Positions 37,319-50,601 of a stretch of DNA of 64,000 nucleotides are shown here, piece by piece (position 1 is the first letter of the stretch; every line of letters starts with the position of its first letter). The stretch is from Liolophura sinensis (taxonomy: Eukaryota; Mollusca; Polyplacophora; Chitonida; Chitonidae). Below the pieces are notes generated by a model. It saw only the letters and a list, made by a program, of their open reading frames with translations, ran no database searches and was not told the origin of the DNA. The stretch covers positions 36,375,608 through 36,439,607 of the forward strand of contig NC_088300.1 of assembly GCF_032854445.1 (NCBI RefSeq), written 5' to 3'. The position numbers and the translations under genes are program-made.

Positions 37319-38023
37319 TGAAATGAAATAAAATAAATAAATATAATACATGTACTGTGCACATATGTAAGTTTGCAACAGCAGGTAATATCCCTGCTTG
37401 ATGCTTGTCTTCATGAGTCCAAATCCAGTTTTGTTGCTGTCTTTTTTTCAAGAATTATTAAATCATTAATAAAAACAAGATTTTCTGCTTATTTAAGATC
37501 ATTTTATGTAAAATGGAGTATAAAAACGTTTGGTCGGCTAAAATGGATCTTTTTTTCTAATATTCTTTTTAGAAGCAGTATGCATCTAATTATTATCCAG
37601 GCAATTTCACTCTATCATGTATTAGAGCCTAACCTGTTTGCATGACATTTTCTAATTTTAATCTGTTTTTTATTTACATAAGAAAAATTAGTCCATTATG
37701 GATGCTTGGCTTTTTCCGTCGTGCTTATCAGTTTTTCTGTCATATGACGAGGAGGAGTCATTCGATGAGTGTGCATATGCTGTGTTTCAAGGCGAGCCAA
37801 TACCGCCTCTGACGTATCATGATTAAGATACCAGACATGACATCCCACCCAGTCACATTACACTTACCCCGGGCGAACCATTCCTATTTCCTTGCTCTAA
37901 TCTCTCAGTGCTGAGCGCCAAGCGAGGCAGCAACAGGTATAATTTTAAAAGTCTGTGGTATGACTCAATCTGGGAAAATATTAGTGTATTATTATTAATG
38001 TCAATTGTATATACATACATTAT

Positions 38024-38053
38024 ATTTATTTATTTATTTATTCATTTATTTAT
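38024..38053. repeat. (TTTA)n microsatellite
   Basis: Several TTTA units with one TTCA interruption. No adjoining SINE body is recognisable on either side. Confidence 0.8.
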
Positions 38054-38939
38054 ACTATCGATTTCAAGAATACATCCACATCTTTTTTTCTAATTCAACT
38101 GTTTATTTTTTGTTATTATTGTTTTTTAATAAGCTTTAAACACTCTCCATTCAGAAATTATTTTTTCTTCTTGTGAGCAAAAATGTTCAATGAAACCTTT
38201 ATAAATAAACCAAATAACCTGAATCAAATGAACCATGAACAAGGATTGTCCCCCAGCGGGCTGCAAATGTGTGTACGTCTTATCAGCCTGATACGCCTTT
38301 GACACCCTCGTCTGTTCTATACAGGTCAGTAAGATATTCAGATATTGGACATGCTAGAAATATCTACACGTTTCATCGATTTCACTGATTTCATCTAAGA
38401 AATCAATCAGCGGATTTATCGTCAATTTCTTTTTTTTAGAACTTCTGACACAGATCATTAAAATATCACTAACCAAAAGATAAAAAAAACCTGATGAGGA
38501 TAAATTTATTAAGTTTAAATTTTCTCTTAGAATGAAAATACTTACCTTGATGAATCAGTGTATACTGGGATATATGCATGTATAGCTGATTTAGTCAGTC
38601 GAATCACAAGCTTATTTTTTGCTGTAAGATACAGAAATATTTGTTTACAATGGAGAGCCTGAGAGTAAAATATCAAGCTCTCATTCCGGTCAAGCTGAAC
38701 AATTAGTTAGGAATTTATTCTCTCGAAGTTTTGATATTTAGTATTACACTTGGTATGCCACATCATATTGAAATCATAACAGGTAATTGGACAAGCATGA
38801 GGGTTTAGCAGAAGGCTGTGCATGTCTGCTGGGTGAAGCAACCTATACTTGGTTTATTCAAACGCCATCTGGTGGTCTCTACCTGGTAATAATCCAAACT
38901 GATTGTGCGATTATTACACCGTTTGTAAATGAGACATTT

Positions 38940-39036
38940 GATGTTTAACTTCCTTCTATATACCCTGATGCTGGTCGCGATCAAATAAATGAAATATACT
39001 TGAGTACGGCGTAAAACACAAATAAGGCAAGCAAAA
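38940..39036 (+). repeat. Degenerate SINE tail
   Basis: CCCTGATGCTGGTCGCGATC, then AAATGAAATATACTTGAGTA and CGGCGTAAAACACAAATAAG match the SINE 3' end with substitutions. Confidence 0.7.
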
Positions 39037-39989
39037 TAAAGATATGCACATGTATATATCCCCTGACTGTACACATACAGGCCAACATGTTTTCCTTACC
39101 GCAAACCATTACACGCCCGCTGCACTCATATATACGCTGTAAATACAGCAATAACATGAGTTAAAAGAAGTCGCAATTTTTACGTTAATAGGCAACTTTT
39201 TCAGCACAAATACTTAATATTGTCATAATTGTGTCAGCTCTACCGTATCCACTGTAATTAACGATTTATATCATGCGATACAAGGGTGTACTTCAACATG
39301 CATATAACTGGTTACAGAAAGTCGTCAATAGTTTGCAACCCACTGCATGACAAATACGAGATGACTTCCCATGCCCACCCAGACATATCGGTTCATGTCA
39401 TGACATGGGTATTATATTAATTCTAATTAGCCGGTCATCAGCTGTCTTATGTCTTCTCTCAGAGGCTTCACTTCAAATGTAAATAGTTCAAAGGCCTTAT
39501 CACCGGGAAAGTTTAATCTGTCAATCGGCTGTAAAAAGAAAATACCGGATGATATTTAGTATGGAAGCCGAATGAGGACAACTCGTCCCGCGCCTCGCGG
39601 GAAATCACCCGTTACACGAGAACAGTACTTGTACATCGCGCGTGGTTTGCATTGTCCTCGTGTCGCGCACCATGTGCAGGATGAATTTGTCTCTTTCAGC
39701 ATCCATAATTTAGTGCATTTTGTGGCTTAGTTTTTGGCCTCATCGATTAACCAGTGGCTTGACTGATCTATTATACAGGTATTTTTTGTGGATTATCCAT
39801 ATGTACTGTGATAAAAGAAATACTCGGAAAATTTCGTCCAAAATACTGTTTTCACTTGAACGGGATTTTAATCAGTTGAGTCGATATAATGAGAACACCA
39901 GTTAATTTTCATTCCATGTTATAAAACCAACCAACATATATACGCCAATGTACACCCAGATCAGGTGTCTATACAACATAACAGAGTTT

Positions 39990-40065
39990 AGCTTATTTCT
40001 TTATTTAATTGGTCAGGCTTTTACGCATTCTTCGCTCCATGATAATATTTCACTTAAACGATAAT
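39990..40065 (-). repeat. SINE tail fragment
   Basis: TTATTTAATTGGTCAGGCTT, TTACGCATTCTTCGCTC and TATTTCACTTAAACGAT resemble the reverse complement of the SINE tail. It is strongly diverged. Confidence 0.45.
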
Positions 40066-41078
40066 TAAATGTAGGCCTATACATGTAAAGGCTAAACATA
40101 TAGAAATTCACAAGAAAGCAGACCCGTATCCACCAAAGATGACCGAAAGAAAACGATTAACATCACTTTGCCTACCTGCCAAGATTACATGTGAAACGAG
40201 CAGGTGGGCTAAAGGGGGATAATTCAAGAATGCAGTGTTGACACACAAGTTGTAAAAAATGTCAGTCTCTCTCAAATTAATCAAGTTGTATAAGGTAGAT
40301 TAATCACGAGATAAAAAAAAAAAAAAAAAAAAACTTGCATGAAACTTTTTTCTACAAGAGGGTGCGTGTAACAACACACGTAAAAATTCCTGTAATCGGT
40401 TAGTTCTGACAGCTTAATTGGCTTTTGTTGAATAAATTCATATTTAAATTCATAATCTACTAGGCAATAATGTGGACAAAGCTGAAGTGATGTCTGATTA
40501 TACATTATATCAACAAGACCGCTGGGCTAAGACATTGGCTTAATAACGACATATGTATGTATAGCCAATATGTACAGGTCCTTCACATCAGCTGCAAAAT
40601 CACTATTTTCACTGATAAATTATGATATTTACAAGTATATACGTATAAGTTTTCAAGTTTATTGACCTATAGATATTTGTATATTTACGCCACACATTAG
40701 ATGCAGTACACATGGGCTATACGCTTAACTCTCTTAACTGCATGGCTGTGATCTCTCCACGCTCGGTTGGTCACACAGAGGGTATCAGTGAGGATTTACA
40801 CCACCATGTAATAATGCTTCAGGACTGGCTATGTTCCCCAGAATAATTCACGCGGCTCAGTCGTATATATACCCGCAGGCATTTTGGTGGGGTTCATTCA
40901 AACTGTAAGCAAGCTACAGTCGAAGCCACATAAACACAATGTAGATATATGTATATATTTGATTTACTATTATATACTTCTGTCTGTTAAATATCATATT
41001 TAATAAAGTATACATGTATTCATTTTCTATCCGCACAACTTTTGGAGGCGGTGGTATTATAGACACATTTAGGCCTAC

Positions 41079-41210
41079 CCCGCTTCAACTTTTTTAACAT
41101 GTCATCATCTAAACTTGTATAAAAAGGAGGTGCTTAGCTTGTTTTACTGTGGAAAGTCTTTGTTCACACCAGTATTTAAGGAAAGTCTGTAAAACTACGC
41201 AACATTAAAC
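41079..41210 (+). repeat. Dispersed repeat of unknown family, copy A
   Basis: It shares with 61989-62126 the blocks ACTTTTTTAACA, AAAGGAGGTGCTTA, ACCAGTATTTAA and GAAAGTCTGTAAAA, in the same order and at nearly the same spacing. I know no named family. It has no coding potential, no obvious terminal repeats and no tRNA-like boxes. Confidence 0.7.
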
Positions 41211-42786
41211 CACTCAATACCAAGCTGAAAATAGCATTAAACCGTAGCAAACAAACATCTCTGTCACAAGACTTACCACCTTTCTACGTGTATAGTACAC
41301 CGCTATTGTACTCCAACCAATGTTCAGTCACAGGGTTGTTCTTACTGTGAACTTCTGTTTCCATTCAATAAAGTAATAATTAATGCAACAAGAAAATAAA
41401 AACTGACCCAAAGATATCATGGAATGGAACTTTTTAATCATGGGAAAGTAATAAATAAACATTTCAACTGAACCGTATTACCATGGAAACAACGATGATA
41501 ACGGGGAATACATATCTACTCTGTTCACCTGAACTAAATGCTTAAATTAATACAGCTACATGCAGTAAACATAATGTAATAACGTACATGTATTTTGTGC
41601 ACAATCCATAACCTCAATGTATGTCAGTCTGCAACTATAATGGTTCCAGACAACTTTTAGAAACTCATTACTCATAGACATTGTCCATGAAAACATAATT
41701 TACAGATAACTAAATACTGAAACTGTCAGTCTTGTTCCGGTATTACGATAATGAACTGACTTTCTGTATGCCACAATTTACCACCTTTACAAATCCTGTG
41801 TCACGTTCGCTTCTCTACAGTAGGCTGAATTGAACACTGCAGGTAGGCCTACGTGTTGTTCGACTTCGTTACAGGTGAGTCTTCACTAAGTAGGCCACTG
41901 AAATTTCTCAAGCTCAGCACATATCTTCTGTCACATGTCATGTTGTTCCTATAGAAATCCAAGTGTGATTGTTGTCAGCGATGCACACTTAAGACGAATC
42001 ATCTAACTCGCCACAGCACGTTCTTTACTCTAATACTCCATTTGTTGAAACGTGCTACCTATATTTGAACTGAATTCAAATTACAGATGAAAGATGCTTT
42101 GCCAAACCCCGAAGTGACAAAGGAGTATGATCTTAAAAACTTGAAACACAATGTATGGGCTAAAAAACAGTCAAAACAAACGAGATGTAAGCAATGAATT
42201 TTGTAACTTTGAAATTATGCTGTATACATGAACCAAAGCAGTTACCAGCATTAGCGGTTAACATTTCTTCTCGTCACTATTGTTAGACGGAATTATCAGA
42301 TGTAACTTACTCGTAGCATACAGTAAAATTGTTTATTGTTGGTAACTATTTAACGAATTTAAAGAGTTATCTGGCATGGAATTCATATTATTGTATTATT
42401 ACCGTACAGCATATATACAAACAGAATCTCACACAATTCTCAATCATCAGAAAACTTTTCTTATGTATTTACTTGCATGCATTGGGTTAAATAGCAGGGA
42501 TTTTGCATTATTTTTGTGTACTTTATACATGGTGATACTGTCATCTTACTCCCTTACACCAATGAAATACTCTTTTTAAGCGAGAAATGCAGTCATAATG
42601 ATATGCAAATGCACTAGAGCAAAATAACATTGCAATCTATATTACCTCTACAACAAACATAAACGGGAGAAGTCTGTTGGATTTTTCCACATTGTCTTCT
42701 CCAGGCTTTGAACAGCTTCAATTCATCTGAAAAACAAATTAGTGACTTTATTTTATTTTCAAACAGTACAACTGGTTTACAACCAG

Positions 42787-42895
42787 TGAGCCCGGGGGAA
42801 ACCCACGACCATCCGCAGATTGCTGACTGACCTTCCCTGGTACGCCCGGAGAGGAAGCTAGCATGAGCTGGACTTGAACTCACAGCAACCGCTTG
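42787..42895 (-). repeat. SINE (AAAT-tail family), internal part, reverse orientation
   Basis: GAGCCCGGGGGAAACCCACG, CCATCCGCAGATTGCTGACT, GCCCGGAGAGGAAGCTAGCA and TGGACTTGAACTCACAGCAA correspond to the reverse complement of the body and B-box region. Both ends are missing. Confidence 0.85.
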
Positions 42896-45800
42896 ATCAT
42901 ATTGCATAAACATGCGAGTCATCATACATGCTGATTAACACACTGACTGCTAAAATTAAGGCTGCGTGTCATGCATGTGGCTTTAGTGATGTTTTTTTTT
43001 TTTTTTTTTTTGAAGCTAATTAAAATGTTTCAGAATTTTGCCGGATTTGGACACAACTGTTTGGGCTTTTTACTTTTTAGTATTTCTGAAAGCTAAGCTG
43101 GGAAGACTGAAACAGATCTCGGATCTACCTAACCTACAACACACCGACCACATCACTACCCGCCACAACAACTACGCGCCTAAATTGTGCAGCAGACATA
43201 AACACAAACAGTTTTATGAGAAAAGATAAAACTAAATGTGACTGCCATCGTATGAGAGGTATGATCATGAGAAGCGTATAAAATCAGAATGAAATCAATA
43301 GATATCTAGGGATGTATATATTCTGCTACATATGCACTCTACAGAAACGTTCTCGCGAACTTTTTTCTTTTCTTAGTCACAATTCCATTTGAGCATACAG
43401 TTTGGATTACTGATTGAACTGCAAATGAGAAGGGAGGTAACCACATGAAACGGTTCAATTTGTTACTGTCATTAGAGTTATGTACCTTGTCACACCAGTG
43501 GAATATGCTATTTTAGACCTATACCACCGCTGATCGTTTCATCCAAATGGATCAGTCACATACCTACTCTGTCATAAACAATTTAACACAATGTATACAC
43601 AGAATCAGCTAGTATTCACTAATCCAAAATTTCTTAACATATAATTTAAGTTAAGATTTTATTACATAACATGTGAATTAAAATAAAAGTTAATTTTTAC
43701 CGTTATTTGTTGTAACAGCTTTTGGTCTGAATCATAATTGTACTAAAAATTGTAATTATGGTTATGATATTGTGAATAGTGATATCGTTGATGGTGGTAG
43801 AAGCTCAAACTGCCCTTCAAGTTGCTAAGTAAGTCGTTTGAAACAACAGCGTTATGCCCTTAATGGGGATATAGGCCTACATACCAGTGAAAGAAAACGA
43901 TATACATCTATAGCAAGTAAATTGCTAGGTATGCAAAGTGAGTCAAATAAAAATGGCGAGGTTTCATCAGCCTTGTGAAATCTAAAATATATGTACGAAA
44001 CCTCGGGTCTGAGGATTACAAGGCCGTTGTGAATAGTCTAGTAATCGTTCAGGATAAAGAATTCACTCCCCATATATAGGCCTAACACTGAATTTATTAT
44101 TTTTTTATGATTAATATTTCTTTAAGCAAATGTGCAAAGCCATGTAATACAAACTGTTGAAGTTCATAATAAAAACTTCGGTGCGTGTATTTTTCTGAAA
44201 AGTATGTAGACATCCTATCTACAATATGCTTAAACAAATATTTGTTCATCTCTTAAATTAAGCCTATAGCCGCGTTAATATATTGCAGTGGAGTCTTCGG
44301 CTGTTTTATTTTTATAGTGAAGTGCATAAATATAGTGCTCTTAAAACACCTCTGGTGTATTTGACATACGGGTGTTCATATTTAGCCCACTAATGGTGTA
44401 AGTAAATATTTTATAACCACGCTCCTCCATTTTATCATCACGCGCGCATGAACTTGCCTGCCCGGGCCTATCCCTGTTGATCTATTATTACCTGAACTTG
44501 ACTTTCAGATTTAAACTTTAGTCTATTCACAGTGTTTAAGAGTATTAAACTAGTGATATAACAGGCGTTTTGTCTGGTTTCATATAGAAAGTCGGCATAA
44601 AAGACAAATATCCGCTGGACGGAAACATTTCAAATGTGAACTTAAACGTTTGTTCATTTAACATCACCATATCTATGAATACGTCAATAAATAAATTAAT
44701 TTAAATTTATCTGATGCACCTCATCTCTTATATTACACAACACGTACAGAAACTGATGCTACTTTCTTTAGCATTGATTTACTTTTTCCGAAATTATCTT
44801 CAATATAAAACTCACATGCATGTTGTATCATTTATATATGCAAACAGATTTCCAGAAAAACTGTAATGTTGACATACAGGTATTTTCACCTTATGCAGGT
44901 GGTTGATTACTGTATCAGGCCTACGTACTTCTGATTATCGTAATTTCTTCTACCCATTCGTTGTGTATACATGCAGACTGACATGTATACGGTGAACATT
45001 TATATTTCCAGCGAGGCGTTATTTTCACCTGTACTACACCAACAGGCATCTTAATGGCTTAAATCCATGCACCATGCAAAGATCACTGAAACCAAAAGTG
45101 AATGAATGCAGCTAGACTTTCTGTCCTACCGTAATTTTTATGAGCTGTACATTGACAATGTCGAAATGATACACGATTTTTTGTCTCGCTATACATGTAT
45201 CATATAACCCTTGAAGGAAGAGGCTGCATTTAAATAAAAACACGCATGATGCGACACGCCTTTTCAAACAGATTCCAAATTTGGTTTTCTTGATTATTTT
45301 TTACATTGAGGTTCTACGTGAACTTTTCAGGTTATGTTGATCACGCTGCAGAGAATGTTTATAGCAGCTAGAAAAATAAATTGCTGACGTCTCTACAAAT
45401 GCTTCATACAGCTTGTTCAACATTGTTTGTTCAGTCGCGAAAACCCTGATTGGATTCAGCCCGAAATGACGTTTCACATGATACACACTTTATTTAAAAG
45501 TGGTCTGTTTATTTTGAAAGTCACAATGCCATCTTACAAATGAAATGGACTTGGAGTAAAGAAAGCAGTTGTATTCTGTCTTGTCTTTGAATATCAGGCG
45601 TCACAAATGATACCACGCCACCATGCACGAGTTGCCTGAACTATATATCTGTCCCAGGTAAAAACAATACCACACTGAGTGGGTGGAAATTATCTGTTTT
45701 TTAAAATTAATATGGATTGTTGAAAAATTGTTGGGAAGAGAAATATTTTTTTTTAACCCCCAACTTCAATGACGGGGGACTGAGTTAAAAAGTCGCGGCC

Positions 45801-47039
45801 CCCGACATAATGGACCAATGATAAGGGTAACGCTATAATCTCATCTATATTCTGGGACACCCTGTAGGCCCTATAGAGGGCTATGCCCAATCATCAGAAC
45901 CATTATGTCTCTGCAAATTAACTTTCATCGCTTTCAAATTACACTTTCTCAGTCCCAAAATGTTCTTTTAGATGACGACGGACGCCAACACGTTTTACAG
46001 TATAACCTCCAACAATCTGAGATTATTATTAACAAAGTAAACATTCAATCAAATATTACGATAAGATTAAAACTGATCACAGCCGTCCTTAGACATGTAT
46101 GTGACATGAAGATAAGACCTTTGGTCCTAACGTATATACAGTTGGCCTTAGTTCCACCATGGAACGAATAGAACAGGTGCATGTATTCGGATAGTGTCTC
46201 CCATATAGTCTGTTGTAGTTGAGATTGAAAGAATTCAACTATATAGGCTATATAAGAGCGGGCTGCACGCTGTATTTTGTATTTCATTATTATTTACTCC
46301 ATATATGTATCTTTGAAATCTGTTTATTAATAAGCTGCCTCTTTGATATAGGGAATACATTGCCCGCCTAGAAGTCGGTCTAAAGCATTGCACTGTTTTA
46401 TTCTTTCAGTACGTCACTGTTCCTAGACGTTCCCGTCAAGTAAGGTCGTACATAAACATGCAGTTCATTAGCACTGTAGCGTGGCAGCTGAGAATATGTG
46501 TATTTAAACAGACTGGAATTGACCTTAGCTAGTCAAAATATGTGGTTATCAGTAAGACATATTCGTCTGTGGCTGCCATATTGGCTGATTGATGGCAAAC
46601 AACCTGTGATTGGCCAGTTAAACTGATTTTCTCTTCCCAAATGTATTGTTTTTTTTTATCTTGAAAAAAAAAAATTATTTTTTTAGTATGTCACTTTTTT
46701 CGCTCCGTAGGTTTGTGTTTGAAGGTAAATAAGCTTTTCGGTTATTACTTTTATTTGTAAATCTGTCATATGTCGCAATAAGCCTATATACTCATATAGG
46801 TATGTACTGATGTGCATGAAAGCATTGCTAAAAGGGTAATCTTATATCTTACATACATGTATATCTATAAATATCTTGGCTATTCGTGTAACCTGGGCAT
46901 GTTTTTCCAGCGGTTGTTTAATGAAGCTGACCTATTTCTGTGGAATGATTTTTATGATCAATAGAAAATACAGACCAAAATGCTCAAAATCAGGCCGTGC
47001 CTGGACAAGTCTCACATTACCTCCCTTATAATCGGATTG

Positions 47040-47520
47040 CTGTTTACACTTTTACTCCGCTAGTCGCGTCTTTCACAGTGAACCGGAAATGACTCTGCTC
47101 GGACTTCTCCGAGGCTCTTGACGGAATGTCCCGAACACTTCGACGTGTATGGAATGGCTGTCACTTGATCCTTTCGGCAGGGAACAAGCCCTTGCGTGTA
47201 CGCGATCTGCAGGCGATTTGGAGTGGCCGAGAAAATAAGAAATGTGACTAAGCAGCGTGCAGGCGGGTGGCTTTCGGCCAAACATGTATGGCTCAGTAAT
47301 TATCTCGCCTCCCGCTGATAATTATGAGGATATTCGTGTTATGTTGACGGACCTGTCAGTTCCGAGTTCGGGTCGTCTGCTCTGAAAAACAACTATCGTC
47401 TGTCAGCTTCAGGGGAATTTGTTCCAGGCAGTCGTGAAGAAGTCAAATGAGTGGAGTAAGCTGTTATCAACCGTAATACACACTGGCTCTGTTCACGGTA
47501 AAGAAAGACGGGGTTTTATA
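47040..47520. promoter_or_regulatory. CpG-richer upstream region of the GPCR gene
   Basis: Compared with its surroundings this stretch is visibly richer in CG dinucleotides (for example CGCTAGTCGCGTC, CGACGTG, GTACGCGATC, CGCCTCCCGC). It precedes the GPCR start by 0.3-0.8 kb. It may contain the promoter and 5' UTR start. No TATA box is evident. The short open frames in it (47060-47285) are not convincing genes. Confidence 0.3.
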
Positions 47521-47802
47521 ATACTACGATTACGTTTGTGGTAGGCCTACACAGGCTCAGTGAGAGATGAGACGGATTGAACAGGGAGCTTGCAGGTCTA
47601 AGCGGTTCCTTGATTGTCAGCTGGCGTGATAAATTATTGATGTCAACAACTGTGGAAAGGTGAGCGCGTGTAAATGAATATTGACCCTTTAAAGATAGTG
47701 TAAACATCACCTTCGATAATGGATGTCTCCTGAAAGAGTATCGGGAAAAGTGAAAAAGGCAGTGATCTGTTTGAAAGCCTATGTACTGATGACCGGAATG
47801 AA

Positions 47803-50094
47803 ATGAGGATGGAAGATGCTGTGAATAGCTCGATACCATGGATGGAAAACACTCAAGGTCAGCTTGTAGCAGCAACCACTTTCATTTGGATTTTCACTAC
47901 TGTCGGATTTTTTGGAAACTGTCTACTGATTGGTTGTTTATTGAGGAACAGGAAGGATCGCTGGAAAGCCTTGACGTTATTTACAGTAAACCTTTGTGCA
48001 GTGAGTTTATTGGACTGTGTGGTGAATCTGTCAGTCATTGTCAGCACAAGTTTAGCCCAGTCATGGATATACAATGCTTCGGTCTGTCAGTTTCATACCT
48101 TTGCAATACAGTTGCTTAACATTCAGATTACGCTAGCTTTGACAATTCTTTCGATTGACAGATGTGTGGCAGTTAAAGACTGTGGGCAGTATTCAGAGAT
48201 TCTGTCCTTCAAAAAGATCTTAGGCATGATAGCTTACACATGGATCCAAGCTTTAGCAATGTGTTTCCCTATCATCACTGATGTAATTCCGTCCACTTTT
48301 TACCCATCAAAGTATTTATGTTTTATTGCTAGTGAAGTACCTTTACTGTATGTAATATTTATGTGCCTGTTGTGTTTTATTATACCGTTTTTTGTATTGA
48401 CTGGAGTTTATATATATATTCTTAAAGTGGCTGTTTTAGAGAAATCCAGAGATAACCTTCAACATGGAAATCTTTATGACATGGATCAACACCAGACTTT
48501 GAAAACCAAAGAATTACACCAAAGCAGATTTGCCTTTTTTACCTTTTTGATGTGGTTACTTTTGTATGTTCCTTATTTGTTGGCAAACTTCTATGAAATG
48601 GGACACAACAGTGCAGAAGTTTTAAATAGTGATCATGTTGTAATGAAGTTTTCATTACCAAGTGATGTAGACACAATTTTGACATGGGCAAGATGCAGCT
48701 TTCCTGCTGTGTTTGCTGTTTTTAGCCTCTGTCGAAAGGAACTTCGCAACATTGCCAAAACACTTTTCACATGTCGAAGAAACAACTCTGTTGTAGACCT
48801 TGATAGTGCTTCCAGAGGGCAAATGTTGGACAGGCAAGGGAAGCCTAAACTGCATGTAAGCATTGGGAAGTTAAGGGAAAAACATCTTGCTCAAGGCAAG
48901 GAATCACCTTTAACTCCAACAACATTTCAGGTTCCTGTACTCTTTGCTACATCTAAAGGTATCCACTTGCACAAGTTTGACCAAGAGAAAGACATAACAG
49001 GTGCAGATATTTACTATACAAAGACATCTGTTCAGTCTCCAGATATCCCAGCGGGTGAGGTAACAAAGTGTGATGTGCTCGGCTCTCAGTCTGACTTAAT
49101 TCAAGTTGAGGATGATACCAGTGACTATGACTCCAGTAATGAGGCAGACAGATTTTCTGTCTCTAATCCTGTCTCCTTGAAAAGACCCGAGCCTACAATG
49201 GTGGAAGGCATTCACAGATCGCTGTCTAACCCAGAGGTTGGCAGAATTAAGCGTAATATGGTGAGACCCTTTGGAGAACCTGTGCATGGGAAAGAACGTG
49301 GTGTCATGCCAAGTGACTCTGGTATAGACATCAGTAGTAGTGCTGGTAATAGTATGAAGAGAAAGCAAAACTGGTCTAAAATTAGGTCAAGTTGCCCTCC
49401 TGACACCCCGGACAATATGACAGAAATGACATTACCTTCAGTAGTAAACAGCATAAGCAGTGTTGTTTTGGCCCAGGCTGGAGGCCGTACCTCTATAAAC
49501 AGTTGCAGGAACAGTAGCTCTGAAGCCATACTAACCCCTGGCTCATCGTTGAAAGAAGGTTGTTTGGACCATCATGATATTCCTTTGAAGAATGGGCCAG
49601 TGCCATGTATGCAAGATGCCTCCTGTTGCAACAGAGCAAAGAAGCATAGAAAAAGGGATATTAGTTCAGTTACACATGAGTTGCAGTCTGGAAATGTTAC
49701 AAATGTGCAACAGGAATGTGTAATAACTGTTAAAGGCCATGCAAGCAGTATCACAATGGACAAAGTCAAACCAACGAGATTACAACCGTTAACATATTGT
49801 GTTTCTCCCTCAAAAAAAAAATTCAAGCATCCCAAAAACCACGGAGATGGCGACTCAAAGTCAAACACTCTTAATTCCTGTACACATGGAGACAGCCTCA
49901 ATGACAATCTTTTTAATGACACCTTTTCCAGTACCAGTATCTGTGGTTTTGGTACCCTTAGTTACAGGGATGGTGACTGGAACAGACTATCAGGACATTT
50001 CTGCTCTCAGTGGAATGAACAAGACAAACTGAACACACCACAACACTTACAGCCGGAGTCTGTGTCATCAGAAATCAGAACATTCAGTAGTTAG
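47803..50094 (+). CDS. Rhodopsin-like (class A) orphan GPCR with long C-terminal tail, 763 aa
   Basis: A single-exon frame encodes seven hydrophobic segments within residues about 20-310, then a cytoplasmic tail of about 440 residues rich in Ser, Thr, Lys and acidic patches. Class A landmarks are Asn39 (TM1), Asp71 (TM2), Cys95 and Cys173 (the TM3-ECL2 disulphide pair), Trp147 (TM4), Pro195 (TM5), Pro257 (TM6) and Pro301 (TM7). Signature motifs are altered: DRY is DRC (119-121), CWxP is LYVP (254-257) and NPxxY is FPAVF (300-304). Sequons are at Asn8 and Asn91. Cys324 after the helix-8 region may be palmitoylated. The start is the first ATG after an in-frame TGA at 47731; a second ATG lies two codons on. 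The ligand is unknown. TM4 and TM6 recall orphan receptors such as GPR176 or GPR161, but I cannot assign an orthologue. It would act as a plasma-membrane receptor. A donor at 50125 implies a spliced 3' UTR. Confidence 0.93.
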   Translation: MRMEDAVNSSIPWMENTQGQLVAATTFIWIFTTVGFFGNCLLIGCLLRNRKDRWKALTLFTVNLCAVSLLDCVVNLSVIVSTSLAQSWIYNASVCQFHTFAIQLLNIQITLALTILSIDRCVAVKDCGQYSEILSFKKILGMIAYTWIQALAMCFPIITDVIPSTFYPSKYLCFIASEVPLLYVIFMCLLCFIIPFFVLTGVYIYILKVAVLEKSRDNLQHGNLYDMDQHQTLKTKELHQSRFAFFTFLMWLLLYVPYLLANFYEMGHNSAEVLNSDHVVMKFSLPSDVDTILTWARCSFPAVFAVFSLCRKELRNIAKTLFTCRRNNSVVDLDSASRGQMLDRQGKPKLHVSIGKLREKHLAQGKESPLTPTTFQVPVLFATSKGIHLHKFDQEKDITGADIYYTKTSVQSPDIPAGEVTKCDVLGSQSDLIQVEDDTSDYDSSNEADRFSVSNPVSLKRPEPTMVEGIHRSLSNPEVGRIKRNMVRPFGEPVHGKERGVMPSDSGIDISSSAGNSMKRKQNWSKIRSSCPPDTPDNMTEMTLPSVVNSISSVVLAQAGGRTSINSCRNSSSEAILTPGSSLKEGCLDHHDIPLKNGPVPCMQDASCCNRAKKHRKRDISSVTHELQSGNVTNVQQECVITVKGHASSITMDKVKPTRLQPLTYCVSPSKKKFKHPKNHGDGDSKSNTLNSCTHGDSLNDNLFNDTFSSTSICGFGTLSYRDGDWNRLSGHFCSQWNEQDKLNTPQHLQPESVSSEIRTFSS

Positions 50095-50601
50095 CAATTG
50101 CAGCTGATTGGTTTCAACATTTAGGTAAGTTTCTTGTCCTTATTTTAATATTAGTTCATATTTTAATTATGAATTGATTCATAACATAAAGAAATAATAT
50201 ATTTGCATTTATATACATACAGTATAGTATTTGAGAAATCTAGTGTTTGGAAAATCCACACAGTGCGTTGTAATACCATACCATGATGAAAGACTTGCAA
50301 GAAAATTATATTAAGTTGTACATGAATATACTTCTATCTTGACGAGCTTACACTCTGGAAATTGGCCACTGTTTACAATATATGAAGAATGGATCAAAAT
50401 TGTTCTTAGACTTGCGTTTCTATCAAATTGGTTCAGGATCACAAGAGAAGGACTTCAGAATATCACATACATGAATAATTTGTAGTTATTTTTTATCTTG
50501 CCATCTTAATAATAGGATTGGAAAAATTGGTTTTGGGGTGATTTGTATGCACAGATGTCACATTAAGCTTGATTTTTACAGCCATGACATGAGATTGTGC
50601 A

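Larger units (their letters stand above)
29700..47040. other. Long gene-poor stretch
   Basis: I find no exon with recognisable domain, signal peptide or coherent splice sites here. The open frames are short (about 110 codons or fewer) and random-looking. Contents that I can name are SINE fragments (34485, 37070, 37182, 38940, 39990, 42787), microsatellites, a copy of an unnamed dispersed repeat (41079-41210) and a cluster of TAGGCCTA words between 40 and 44.1 kb. A gene with small divergent exons, or a noncoding RNA, cannot be excluded. Confidence 0.5.

Noticed and set aside
47516-49922. Several minus-strand frames of 66-119 codons over the GPCR
   Set aside because: They are antisense shadows of the GPCR coding sequence and its 5' flank, with no features of their own.
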